Source of the DNA: Papaver somniferum
Taxonomy: Eukaryota; Streptophyta; Magnoliopsida; Ranunculales; Papaveraceae
Direction of reading: 5' to 3'
DNA: 64,000 nucleotides
Assembly (NCBI RefSeq): GCF_003573695.1
Contig: NW_020650971.1
Location: 1,488,984 to 1,552,983, forward strand
Of this stretch, positions 24,292-34,861 are shown piece after piece. Every line of letters begins with the position of its first letter. The stretch's first letter is position 1. The notes under the pieces were generated by a model. It did not search any database and was not told where the DNA came from. It saw only the letters and a list, made by a program, of their open reading frames with translations. The position numbers were made by a program, and so were the translations under genes.

Positions 24292-24738
24292 ATGTACGCA
24301 TACTCTAGGTTGTTTTCTGGGTTGTCAAGAATGTCTTCTTCTTCATCCTGCTATGGTGGGTTTGCAAGAGGATTCCTTGACAAAGGTATTGTTGAGTCCA
24401 AGAAGAAAAGAACCCTTGGAGATGAAGATCATCCTAATGCTTCATGTTATTTTGCCTATATTCATGAGGATGCTGAAAAGGATGATATGATTTCTGCTGA
24501 AGTTTTTCATGACTTTCTTAAGTACTTTGGGGAAGCAAAAAAAGATCTCATTGTTACTCTGAAAAATCTTGATGCATTGAAAACTGAGTTGGAAAAGGTT
24601 ACTGCTGACCTTGGTCTCATAAAGTCTTACATCAATGATCTTCGCAAAGAGAATCACCTCTCTAATGCTGCAATGAGTGCTGTCGATCACAAGATGAAAG
24701 ACCCGTTGTCTCATGAGGAGTCTGAACCGTCCAGATGA
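24292..24738 (+). CDS. Extra 3' ORF of the Sire-like Copia element, coiled-coil protein
   Basis: An uninterrupted 148-codon frame lies between the missing pol and the polypurine tracts, on the element's coding strand. A Ser-rich N-terminus (SRMSSSSSCYGGFARGFL) is followed by a charged segment and a heptad-like coiled coil at about residues 82-125, with LKNLDALKTELEKVTADLGL and INDLRKEN. There is no obvious transmembrane segment. Sireviruses often carry an additional ORF after pol, sometimes called env-like. Position and coiled coil agree with that, but I see no sequence motif that proves it. It could also be a fragment of a longer, spliced or truncated ORF. It is notable that it stays open while gag is broken. 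Confidence 0.5.
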   Translation: MYAYSRLFSGLSRMSSSSSCYGGFARGFLDKGIVESKKKRTLGDEDHPNASCYFAYIHEDAEKDDMISAEVFHDFLKYFGEAKKDLIVTLKNLDALKTELEKVTADLGLIKSYINDLRKENHLSNAAMSAVDHKMKDPLSHEESEPSR

Positions 24739-26426
24739 TCTTAGTTCGTGTTCAGAATAACACCGGAGTCTATTTTCTTTTAGCTTGTGTTATTTGTTTC
24801 CTAGTATGTCTTCTTTTTGGCTTAGTCGGAAGAATAACTAGTGCTTGAATAACAATGATTGTGACTACACATAGCTATTATGTTTCATCTTCTTGTGTTT
24901 TTTTAGGTTTTTTGGTTTAAATTCCAAAAAAAATATTTGGAAGATGATGTTTTTGCAGTATTAATCTTTGTGATTTGATATATTGCAATTTGTTATGGGA
25001 TATTGGTGTTTACGTTCGTTTACTATTTTTCCCATAGTCTGTCAAAAGTAAAGTCGTTTGTAATCGGTATTCATGTACTGGTAAAAGAATGAATAGACTT
25101 TTGACAAATACAAAAGTTAAGCCTATATTGTCAAACATTTGATGTAAGATAGGTTAAAATCTTTTGTTTTCAAGGATTATGTCTATTAATATCGTTATGC
25201 AAATAGTGATTGAAGATACAATGAAATCCTTGTGTATTCCGCAGTATTGATCATCCCTGATCCATATTTTTATATATTACTGTGAGGCTCCGTAATGCAT
25301 CTTATGTTGAGCACTATACAACCAAGTTGATTTATTAGCTTAGTTGGTGTTCCGTGAGATATGTTATGTCGAGCATATTGAACTAAATTAATCATCTTAT
25401 TTTATTTAGTTATTGCTCCGTAAGTTTTCTTATGTCGAGCAAAACAAATGACAATTAAATTGATTACCTTTGTAATTAGTTTGGTTGTGTATTCCAATTA
25501 GATTAATTATGGGTTCTCTTGTAATTAATCTAGTTGAGTATTTTCGTGTCTCCATATGTTCTCTTATGTTGAGCATAAACAATTGAATTGATCACATCTT
25601 GTGTTTAATTTGATTGTGTATTCCGATTAAATTAATCATGGGTTTACTTGTGATTAATTTGATTGATTTTTTTTGGATATAGAAAATCATTCTCATGGTT
25701 TTTGGTGTCCAACAAAATCCTTCTTTCCTTTTGAAATTAAGGCCACTCTTGTTTTTCTTTCGGGAATGACATCAAATAGGGGAGAGTTCTTTTGAACTTG
25801 TGCTTAATGGTAATATCTTGAGGAGAGTGCGGATGTGGAATACTAGAGGGGTTATCTTGTATATTTAAACTCCTTGATAAATGCATTTAGCTTTGTCTTT
25901 ATGATTGCATCTAAGTTGGTATGTATTTTTTCTTTTGGTCATGAAATGTCTCTTTTGGAAATTTCATTATGATCCCGTTCTTGTACCTTTGCCAATTTTA
26001 TTGACAAAAAGGGGGAGAATTAATATGTAGTTCATACTACAAATACATATGGTTTTCAGATCATTATGTAAGGGGGAGTGGTTTTCATGTGAGATGAGGT
26101 ATTGACTAAGGGGGAGTGATACATATCACCATAGTACTATTGTTGAAGTTGTGATACAATTAAACTTTGACGCTGTGTAATAATACTATGACACTGTATA
26201 ACAATGATCGAGAACTATGTTTTCTCATTGTTATAGCAACGAATCTTCAACAACGGTGATGCTAAACTTACAACCTTTGGGATCATTGGAGTACTTGGAA
26301 GTGACGAAGATTTCGCGGAATGTTGAAGATTAGACATATGGAATAGGAGCTACTAAAGTTTCTTTATCTTTTTTGTATTCCATATGTATTGATAGTTTTG
26401 TCACTAAAATTGACAAAGGGGGAGAC
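24739..26426 (+). other. Copia 3' untranslated region with repeated polypurine tracts
   Basis: This is non-coding. Near 25280-25560 a degenerate motif (CTCCGTAA...TTATGTYGAGCA, GTGTATTCCRATTARATTAAT) repeats several times. G-rich polypurine tracts AAAAGGGGGAGAA (26007-26019), AAGGGGGAGTG (26070-26080), AAGGGGGAGTG (26108-26118) and the functional AAAGGGGGAGA just before the LTR (26415-26425) are present. Multiple polypurine tracts are a known Sirevirus trait. Confidence 0.7.
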
Positions 26427-27905
26427 TGTTAGATCATTGCTCGGTCGAACTCGCATGCGTTGCTATCTCAAGCATCTTTGAAGTCATTTGAACTAGTTAT
26501 GGTGAAGAAGAACATGGTTGATATGAAATGCTCATATGGCTAACCTTTTGGTTAACTATTGTTGAACCAACAAGTGCATACGTCTGGGTACGGTTAACAA
26601 ACCTAGAAGCGTGCATTGTAAAGTGTGTGTAACAAGCTGAGTTTTTGATCTAATGGTTGATAAATATTAGCTTGAATCTAAATCATGTTTTCATCTAATG
26701 GTGAATATTGAATGCTTTTTTACTAAGCTAACATTGATTGCAAACCATGATTTGAAAGACTATATAAAGGAGACATCTAGTATTGTGCAAAACTAATCCC
26801 CACACCTTACGTGTGATACTAGTTTGCATACTAGAGTCGATTCTCCTTTAACCTTTGGTTTTCTTCTTCTAGAACCAGGTTAACGACTTAAAGACTTCAT
26901 TGGGATTGTGAAGCCATACCAATCAGATTGATTGCCTTTTATCGTAGTTGTGTGATCTGATCTTACATCTTCTATCGTACGAGTACAATCAGATTGATTG
27001 GCTTGAGATTGATATCTCTGATAAGCAAGATATAAAAAGTAATCACAAACACCTTTGTTTCATTGTTTGTGATTCCGCAACAACTTGTTTCGCTACCATA
27101 CGATTAAGATTGTTGTGTGGTGATTGATAACTCTAGGTTGTTCTTGGGGAATATAAGACCGGATTATCAATTGGTTCCTGTTCACTTTGATTATTATCAA
27201 AAGACGGAACAAAACCTATAGGGTTTATATATGGGAGACAGATTGATCCTTTGATAGACTTTTCTGTGTGAGACAGATTTGTTTATTGTCAAAGCCTGCG
27301 ATTTTGGGTCGTAGAAACTCTTAGTTGTGGTTAAGATCAGCTAAGGGAATCAAGTGCGCAGTATCCTGTTGGGATCAGAGGCGTAGGAGCATAATTGTAC
27401 CTTGGATTAGTGGGAGATTGATTGGGGTTCAACTACAGTCCAGTCCGAAGTTAGGTTGGAGTAGTCTAGAGTCTGTAGCGGCTTAATACAGTGTGTGTTC
27501 AATCTGGACTAGGTCCCGGGGTTTTTCTGCATTTGCGATTTCCTCGTTAACAAAATTTCTGGTGTCTGTGTTATTTCAATTTCCGCATTATATTGTTTTA
27601 TCTTTATAATTGAAATAATACAGGTTGTGCGTTAGATCATCAATTAGAGTAATCCAACCTTTGGTTGTTGATTGTCATTGATTGATCCTTGGATATTGGT
27701 CTTTTGTACCATCGAAGTTATTCCTTGTATTTGATTATAACTTGTAGTTATTGCTTGAGTAAATCAAAACAAGAGAGAGATATAAACTCGTTGATATACT
27801 TTTAATTGATTGAGTCTTGTTGATTGTCTTAAAAGTATATTCGAGTTTGTCCATACAGATTGCTAAGCGAAATATTGGGTGGTGTTGTTAGACCCCGCTT
27901 TTTCA
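26427..27905 (+). repeat. Right LTR of the Copia element, internally deleted
   Basis: This LTR is 1,479 bp. It matches the left LTR at both ends but lacks about 960 bp found at left 15177-16136. The junction is at about 26485 in a short shared TTTG, suggesting a microhomology-type deletion. It also lacks the TGAAG-flanked insert, which marks that insert as later. Confidence 0.85.
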
Positions 27906-28740
27906 GTGGTGGCAATGATTGTAGAAATAGGGCTAGAGATGAGGGAGCAGCAGCCACTGCTGGTGACGAACAAGGAGGACAAGATGCTCCTCGTACCCCA
28001 TTTGGAAATAGGGTGTGGGGAGTTAGAGATAGTTGATTGGTGTTTGAAACTCATCCACAGCGTGGTCGATTTGTGATCAATGAAATCAAACGAGATTAGT
28101 AGCCGTCTTTTGGGGCATTTTTAGTGGACAGTTTCGTTTCTAACCTCATCCTCCACTTTATCAGTTTTGGTGCACAGTGTCCTTTTTGACCATATCTGTG
28201 AATTACTGATTTTCCTTCCTAAAATACTTTACCAATTTTCTTCCGTTTTGGTTTTTTAGTTCGCGGCTAGGTCTGGGTTTCTTCTTCTGCAAATTGTTCT
28301 CTTTTTCGTTTTCAATACCAGCAATATTTTGATTGGTTAATATTTTGTTAATGTCTTCTAACAGGATTAATCACCACACATCTTTTGTGCAGCCATTGTG
28401 TACTCCTACCACCATTATATATAACCACATCTCTATCATGCATTGTCATCCTTAATGAAAGTGTATGACTGCATAAAAGAATTTTATATAACCACACGTG
28501 AAAAATTATGGAGTAGTTGTTGGTTTCGCGTGTGGGACTATTTCCTGCTAATAGTTTTTTCAGTTTTTTTTTGGTTAATTAGCCATTGGATTTGAATTTC
28601 TTGGTATATAAAACGTGTAAAATATTGGGTTCAGGGTTCAACAATCTTTAAAATAATTTTGTAATATCCAAATTGGATATTTCACCCAATTATCTTAACT
28701 TTTTTTTTATGATAGCTTACTAAAATAACCTTTCTTCTTT
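27906..28740. other. Spacer right of the Copia element
   Basis: The first 140 bp continues the open, Gly/Asp/Glu/Arg-rich frame interrupted at 15112, ending at a TGA near 28035. The rest is AT-rich with no gene or repeat that I can recognise. Confidence 0.4.
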
Positions 28741-28744
28741 TCTA

Positions 28745-28995
28745 GTCTCAATATACCTTCGATTGAAACAGAAGAGTAATTCTCAGCAAACAATACTGAA
28801 TTGGTTTTTGTTATCGACTAATCTGTTAAGCGCAGAGATTCCTCCGTGGATTTGTAAGCTTAATAAGCTTGCAATTCTCCATCTACGAAACAGTATTCAT
28901 TTGACAGGTGCAATTCCGGTGGAGCTCAGAGATCGTCGGAGTTTGATTTGATTGGATCTTAATAGCAATCAACGGAGCGGTAGCATCCTTTTAAC
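28745..28995 (+). pseudogene. Leucine-rich-repeat gene relic
   Basis: The translated stretch reads as plant extracellular LRRs: AEIPPWICKLNKLAILHLRN, then LTGAIPVELRDRRSLI, then a stop codon followed by LDLNSNQRSGSI. This is the LxxLxLxxNxLxGxIPxxL pattern of receptor-like proteins and kinases, about two and a half repeats. No signal peptide, kinase or further repeats adjoin it, and a TGA sits inside the LRR consensus, so it is a dead fragment of a larger receptor gene. Confidence 0.65.
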
Positions 28996-29660
28996 GATTA
29001 ATACTGGATAGAAAAATTTGCATAATTGCAGTCACAAATCAATGATGGAATGGTATTTGACACAGTCTCAACTTGTCCCCTCCTGTTCGTCGTCGGAGTA
29101 AAAACCTTACGAACTTTCTTTGGATTTGATGTTACATCCACTACACAGTTTCCTTCAAAGCCAACGTTTAATCCTTTTTAACAATTATTTTTCTTTCTCT
29201 ACATATAGTTTGATGAATTTGAAGTTGAATGAAATAGTGGAGCTAAACAAGAAGAAGAAAGTAGGTTCTCCGTCGAATTTGTGATAAATGGTTGGGACAG
29301 TGGCACTCAATAGATTTTTTAGAGTCGTGAATGGATTTGTGTTGATTTCATGTAATGCAGGAAAGGAGCTGATTTGTGTTGGCTCAAATATGCAACCAGT
29401 TCTTGGCCATAATTAGTTTGCTAGACACACAACTGTCCGACAAAAGTACCCGACCAATCTTCCATTCCTTTATGCAATCGTGAGCCATGGTTCAATGGGG
29501 TTTTCAACGGGTTAGAAGTGAATTCAGTGGATAAGAGAGACACGGAAAATTAAAATTGATTTGATATTTAGTTTAATTATTAATAGAAATGAAAGGTATG
29601 GTTTGTACCGTGAACTGTTGGTCTTAATTATCGGCTGCGAGCAATAATTAGCGAAATACA
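28996..29660. other. Unassigned sequence
   Basis: AT-rich with no frame or repeat I can support. Confidence 0.5.
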
Positions 29661-30210
29661 TAAAATGCACCTGAGTGCATAGTGTATAGTCCGATAGAAA
29701 AATGGATTTTGGCCTAGATGTACATGAGTGCATATTGTATATTTTTTTGAATTCTTTTGTTGTTCCTCTTTCTTTTTCTACTTTAATGGAGTACTTAGTT
29801 TTTGGTTGATGTGATGGTAAGGGTAGTGGGTTTATTGTTCGAGATCATGAATTAATAATTTTGGTTGTGTATCATATATTCTAGGTGATTATTAGGATAA
29901 ACCTAGATTTACTCAAGAAGTACATAAGATGCACCTGAGTGCATAATGTATAATTTCAACGGAAAACAGGTTTTGACTGGTTGCACACGAGTGCATAACA
30001 TATATTTTTTTGATTCTTGTAGAAAAAATATTTTGGCCCGGTTGTACTTGGGTACATAATGCATATTCTTATCAAAAATAATTTTTGATCAGGTTGCACC
30101 TAGGTACAAAATATATATTTTGACCAAGTTGCACCTAGGTGCATAATGCATATTTTTATAGGAATTTTTGTTTTGGCTAGGTTACACCCGGGTGCATAAT
30201 GTAACCCCGG
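29660..30210. repeat. Degenerate minisatellite with GCACCTAGGTGC core
   Basis: At least eight dispersed-to-tandem units share TTGCACCTRGGTGCATAATG followed by an AT-rich spacer and a TTTTGGCY segment: near 29668, 29716, 29926, 29978, 30038, 30092, 30130 and 30182. The spacing in the later part is roughly 40-65 bp. The core is a palindrome (GCACCTAGGTGC in its best form). It is non-coding. Confidence 0.7.
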
Positions 30211-30690
30211 CCTAGCTTAAAATAATATATTTTTTTCTTTGAATTTCATATCAACAATGGCTCTTGTTTTGTAGAGATTTTCGAGCCCTTTTCAAAAATA
30301 TGAATTTTATTAAAATCCGATTTATATTTCAGTTTTTAAGACTTTTCTCGTGATTAATTTTAAATTAGAGAAAGAGATAAATAAGAGAGAGAAAATGATA
30401 TAATAAAGGATAAAGTTTAAAGTAAAGGGTATATATGACTAAATTTCCTTGTGTCTTTTTCACCCAGATCTATATTTTACAAGTCCACTACTCCAGTACT
30501 TTATAGGTGTTGGTCATATGACCCATTTTCCGTTTATTTTTTTAAGGTCTTTTATGTCAGCGTAATTATTCTTGTATCCATAATTTTACAAATCCGTGAT
30601 TTTATTCTCTAGTTTGTTTTGGAAGTTCCGATGTTACTTTCTACTTTGCTTCACCATCTGATTATGGGGTAAGTGTCTTTGTTTATAACT
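30211..30690. other. Unassigned AT-rich sequence
   Basis: No gene, transposon end or clear repeat seen. Confidence 0.5.
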
Positions 30691-31140
30691 TCTGAAAATA
30701 GGTTAGAAAATTGTAATTATCACTAAATTTGAAAAGAAGAATTTTGAATAAGCATGTGATAACCCCGATTCTTATAAAACAGAATGGATTCCGACATGTG
30801 AAAGTTGCGATTATAATATATTGTGAAAATTAGATTTTTCTGTAATTTTTCTAAAAATAGGTTGGGAAATTATAATTATCATTAAATTTGAAAAAAAGAT
30901 TGAATTAGCATGTTACAAAAGGTAATCGATTCCAACATGTGAAAGTTGCGATTATCAACGTACTTTGAAAATTTGAATATTTTGTAAGCTTCTGAAAATT
31001 GTTTGGGAAATTGTAACTATCACTAAATTTGAAGAAAAGAATTTCGAATAAGCATGTGATAATTCGAGTTTTTATAAAAGGCAATTGATTTCAACATGTG
31101 AAAGTTGTGAATATCAATATATTGTGAAAGCTAGAATTTT
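30690..31140. repeat. Tandem repeat, three degenerate units of about 125-150 bp
   Basis: Three units share the blocks AATTGTAATTATCACTAAATTT, AATAAGCATGTGATAA and CAACATGTGAAAGTTGCGAT, in that order (start points about 30700, 30860 and 31010). A fourth partial and more diverged unit may extend to 31265. No coding potential. Confidence 0.7.
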
Positions 31141-31675
31141 CATTAACCGATGATAATTGAGATTATCCATTTCAATAAGCCGATGATAATTGTCATTTTG
31201 AAAAAACCCAAATAGTTCGAGCATATGAAAATTTTAATTATCACTAGACTGTGAAAACAAGTTTTCACTATCAAATGAGCGTGTAAAAATATTTTTGGCC
31301 TTTAAATAAGTTAGAAAAAGAGAAATATAAGGAGTGATAAACAAAATTTAAAAAAAGATTTTTTGGGAGAATTTTAGGAATTATCATTTATCACGTTTAT
31401 TTATAACAGTTTTTAATTATATTTTTAAATTAACGTTTTTTAGTTAACAAAATGATTAAAATTAGTTTATTTATCAAAGTCGATTTAGTAATTACAACTA
31501 ATTATGAGTTGTTTATATATATATATATATGATCTTAATGGTGGGTTTGTGATAAACAAAAACAGAGAATTGGGCTAGAAATAAGTTTCCCCTTTTTTAT
31601 TTTACAAAATGTATTTTTTTCTGAAATTGTCAAATGGATCCCTCCCCAGACATTAATCAGTAAATAATTGAGTCT
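31141..31675. other. AT-rich spacer
   Basis: No gene is visible. It contains a short (TA)n tract at about 31516-31532. Confidence 0.5.
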
Positions 31676-31678
31676 ATG

Positions 31679-32047
31679 CTAGTCACCCCTTGCATCGATG
31701 TCATTAAGCACCACGTCGCCACTTGTATTGAAACATAATTTGTTGATCCTGTTCGCAACGCGAATTTCAGTTTCAGGTATACCAAGAATTTGAAAGTTAG
31801 TTGTGCCAATAAATGGCCTAGGAGGATTATACGAAGAATTACAGATGACATTATAGCCGTAACCAACATCAGGAATGGAGCATCCTCCTTCTTCTCCTTC
31901 TTTAATTATACCAAAAGGGTAAGGTATGCTTATATTGCCACATTTTCCTGGGCACCCTGGCTTTGTGCCCTCAAATGCATCAAGAGATGATATTGCTATC
32001 AGTAAACAGAAGAAAAACTGGATTAACAGGATTCGTTGTAGGTACAT
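31679..32047 (-). pseudogene. Truncated wall-associated kinase, first-exon fragment
   Basis: This 122-codon frame parallels the start of the intact gene at 36139. It has a signal peptide ([20 protein letters not shown]), then the GUB_WAK galacturonan-binding start [19 protein letters not shown] and the block NPPRPFIGTTNFQILGI. It stops at about the point equivalent to residue 120 of the complete copy. No EGF, transmembrane or kinase exon follows on this strand, and the DNA beyond the stop is unrelated. The signal peptide and Cys pattern are intact, so a short secreted product is conceivable, but a pseudogene is more likely. It is head-to-head with the 36139 gene. Confidence 0.8.
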
Positions 32048-32345
32048 GATTTTAGTTCCCTAATTGCTGACTATGTAAGTTACATAGCTATGGATCTAAC
32101 TTCTAAGCAAGAGATGGTTCAATTAATAGATCATTACCAATCAGTTAAACATCTTAATTAGCTTTCTTGACGTATACTTTTTCGAAGGAAGTAATCCCTC
32201 TGGCTTTGAGAGAGTCCATGGTAGTAGACTTTAGGAAAATGACCTCTGCGACATTTGCTACACCAACTTTTGCACCGTGAGTGTTAGTGGAGCTCCATGT
32301 ATCCCAATACTATGTGTGGATTTGATTTTTTCATGATTGCTGCGG
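32048..32345 (-). promoter_or_regulatory. Promoter of the truncated WAK copy, homologous to that of the intact gene
   Basis: Read on the minus strand, the sequence shares ordered blocks with 35835-36138: ATCATGAAAAARTCAAAT, ATGGAGCTCCACTAACA, GAAAGCTAAWTAAGATGTT and a TTAATTGA...TCTCTT stretch. The duplication therefore included the 5' flank. Confidence 0.7.
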
Positions 32346-32375
32346 TTCATGATGAGAAGTGTTAGAATATGGACA

Positions 32376-32470
32376 TCCAACTCAAAATCAATCGGCAATA
32401 AGTGGAGTGTCTCTAAGGATTATAAATCACAGTGGAGTGTCTCTAAGGATTGTAAACCACAGTGGAGAAC
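32376..32470. repeat. Short direct repeats
   Basis: AGTGGAGTGTCTCTAAGGAT occurs twice (about 32400-32420 and 32431-32451), followed by an AGTGGAGAACAGAATGTCTC variant: a 31-bp tandem unit directly before the small ORF at 32508. Confidence 0.6.
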
Positions 32471-32507
32471 AGAATGTCTCTGATTTGAAACTGACAAAGA
32501 GAACAGA

Positions 32508-32939
32508 ATGTCTTCAAGTGATGAAAAGGAAACTAGGAAATTGAAGACTCTCAAAGATTTTCCACTTATACAACCAATGACAAAGAAGCAACATATGGAT
32601 AAGCTTTTGCATGAAATCGTTATTCAGGATACTATTAAAGATGAAACTAACAACATCATTAATGAAATCGTTGAGAAGCACAAGAGTTACAAACCAACGA
32701 CCGATACAGAACTTGTTAAGCTAGGTTGGAAAAGTGAGCAGTCAAACGAGAATTTAGGCAGAGGTAAGAGAACTTCTGCTAGGAAGAAAAAAAATAGTTG
32801 TATGGCGTTAGCACTTCGATGTAGCTGTTTTAACGTTGTTTTTGTTTCCCATGGAGGCTTTTTTCCTTGGGGTTGGTCGTTTTGGCTAGCTTTTGCTTTT
32901 GTGCACCTAGTGTGCTTCTCCATCCGTAGCTTCTTTTGA
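32508..32939 (+). CDS. Unrecognised small ORF, 143 codons
   Basis: The first 97 residues are very polar and Lys/Glu/Asp-rich (EKETRKLKTLKDFPLIQPMT, then DETNNIINEIVEKHKSYK). They end in a basic patch RGKRTSARKKKNS. The remainder turns sharply hydrophobic and aromatic (FFPWGWSFWLAFAFVHLV), as if reading into unrelated DNA. I recognise no family. Codon use in the first part looks coding-like. It may be a fragment of a gene carried by a transposon. Chance is also possible. Confidence 0.25.
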   Translation: MSSSDEKETRKLKTLKDFPLIQPMTKKQHMDKLLHEIVIQDTIKDETNNIINEIVEKHKSYKPTTDTELVKLGWKSEQSNENLGRGKRTSARKKKNSCMALALRCSCFNVVFVSHGGFFPWGWSFWLAFAFVHLVCFSIRSFF

Positions 32940-33330
32940 TTTTTTTAAAAAAATAAAATTTTAAGCTTTCTACTACAAAAAAAGAAGAAAAAAAAGTATA
33001 TGATGAACTTAAACATTAAATTACCTTGCTTGATTGGGTGTACTCATATTAATGGCGATATATCAAATTTAAACCCATCCAACCTAGTGTGTCAAGAGGT
33101 GTCTAAATGATGTTAAAAGACCAGATTACCCCCCAAAAAAGCCTTGCCGACTGAAATCCACTTTAAAAAAACTTCAAAAAAAAATTTCTTCCAAAACTCT
33201 AATTATACATGGTGAGATAAAAAATAAAAAATAAAAAATTGGATCATGCGGGTTTTGTGATTGGTGATTTTGTACCCAATCTCAAAACGAGTATGTTTAC
33301 ATGGTAAGATTTAAATTTTTTTATTAACAG
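32940..33330. other. AT-rich spacer
   Basis: No gene or transposon end recognised. Confidence 0.5.
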
Positions 33331-33640
33331 TAGGCATGATATTTTTTGTCGACCTTGCCGACTTATACTAGCCGGAAGCTTCCGAGATTGAATATCTTGC
33401 CGACTTTTCATCTCTGAAAATGGCATTTACAGGGTCGGCACGATCTTCATCCTTATACCTTGCCGACAATAGTTTAGTCGGCAGGTTATGTAATTAATAC
33501 CTTGCCGACTAATCATGCGTTTGCAACACCCTTCTCTGTATGTCAAAAATCCTAAAGTCGGCATGGTATTTTTTTGTCAACCCTGCCGACTTTTCATAAT
33601 CGGCATGATATTTTTTGTCGACCTTGCTGACTTTTCATAT
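33330..33640. repeat. TTGCCGAC / GTCGGCA repeat field
   Basis: About ten copies of CTTGCCGAC or its complement GTCGGCAnG occur in both orientations within 310 bp (for example near 33352, 33400, 33433, 33467, 33476, 33502, 33556, 33584 and 33598), often with GGTATTTTTTTGTCRACC between them. Inverted neighbours could form hairpins. It is non-coding. Confidence 0.7.
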
Positions 33641-33955
33641 TTTTCAGAATTCAAAGTGTTGATTTCTTATGTAATTTTGAATATGAAATCACTCAGTAGC
33701 TTTGCAGTCTCATTTGTAGAAGTGTTTGGCTAGTTTGGTTTCATTTGCGTTACAAAAAAAAAATCCTCAAAAATCATAACACATAAATCATGAATCTCCA
33801 AACAATTCCTAATTTGAGAATTTTAATTCAACTACTAATCTAACTAATCTAATCATATAAACTAAATTCGGTCAGTCTATCATTCCCCGTTCATTTTTCC
33901 CAACTCCAAAATCAACTTGTTTTTCTGTATAATAAGAATAATTGACAAAAAAGGC
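33641..33955. other. AT-rich spacer
   Basis: Nothing recognised. Confidence 0.5.
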
Positions 33956-34170
33956 CATTTTTTTTCCTGCCATTTTTAGGGGTCGCTCAAAAGGATTTAC
34001 GGGCCATTCATTTATACCCATACAAGGACATTAGCTAAGGGACACCTTATAGGAATTTGAAGTTACGTTTATGGCCTTCAAAGAAAATCTGATTTCAACT
34101 CTTCTTCTTCGATTCATCGTCGTCGTCGTGAATCGTCAGATAAAAACATTGTCGATCCGTTTATAAAATC

Positions 34171-34374
34171 ATGGGTAAGGATAATGAACCCCAAAGAGCT
34201 AAAACTAAAAACTTTACTCGCGGTATCGATCCAAATATTAGAATTTTAGTAAGAAAATGAAGAAATTGTTGTTGAAAGTGACGAAGAACAAGAAGAACGC
34301 GAATCCGCGGATGTAGTTGGCGGTGGCGAATCTGATAGCCAAACACTCCGGAAACTTCAAATGACCCCAATTAG
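34171..34374 (+). pseudogene. Acidic N-terminal exon fragment inside the MULE-like element
   Basis: It starts MGKDNEPQRAKTKNFTRGID. After a one-base frame slip near 34257 it continues EEIVVESDEEQEERESADVV and ends at ATTAG/GTAAG, a good splice donor. CGTCGTCGTCGTGAATCG precedes it. It looks like the first exon of a gene with an acidic N-terminal tail, as in transposon-borne protease or transposase genes, but I cannot name the family. No downstream exon was found. Confidence 0.4.
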
Positions 34375-34861
34375 GTAAGATTCTATCATTTTTGGGGTTT
34401 ATGTGGCTTTAATTCGACGAATCGAAAAAATAATAAATTCTAGAATTTTCTGTTTTTTCCCAGATTCGGGAGATATGCATGATTTTTAACTCCCAAATGT
34501 TGTCTTGTTCTTCATTTCTCAAGAACATCGACAATATTCGGGAGATAGATTTATAGATTAACTTCCGAATATTGTTGGTCATATCTTCCTGTGAACAAAA
34601 TGGATATAATCGGTAGATTAAAGAATTTTTTGACTTCCGAATATATCGATGTAGAGACAAAATAATCGGAAATACACTAACTACCGGATATATATATATA
34701 TATATTTTGAAAAGTTCTCAAAGTTGTGATTTAGACATAATCCCATTTTTGGGCCGGTATATATTCGAAAGATAATATAATATTTTATTTTTTTGATTGT
34801 AAAATATTGAAATTGAGATAGTTTTGGGGCGATATATCATTCAGTAGCAAATATTATTAAT

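Larger units (their letters stand above)
15118..27905 (+). mobile_element. Sire-like Ty1/Copia retrotransposon without pol, with two nested inserts
   Basis: LTRs 15118-18989 and 26427-27905 start TGTTAGA and end GCTTTTTCA, with a perfect GTGGT duplication. A tRNA-iMet primer-binding site (18992-19003), a broken gag (19056-20050) and a polypurine tract (26412-26425) fix the plus orientation. Several further copies of the polypurine motif (26003-26020, 26070-26080, 26108-26118) and an extra ORF near the 3' end (24292-24738) fit the Sirevirus group, known for multiplied polypurine tracts. No integrase or RT is visible, so the element is non-autonomous or deleted. Confidence 0.85.

Noticed and set aside
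33330..33640. CRISPR-like array
   Set aside because: Repeats are only 8-9 bases, in both orientations, irregularly spaced, and in plant nuclear DNA.
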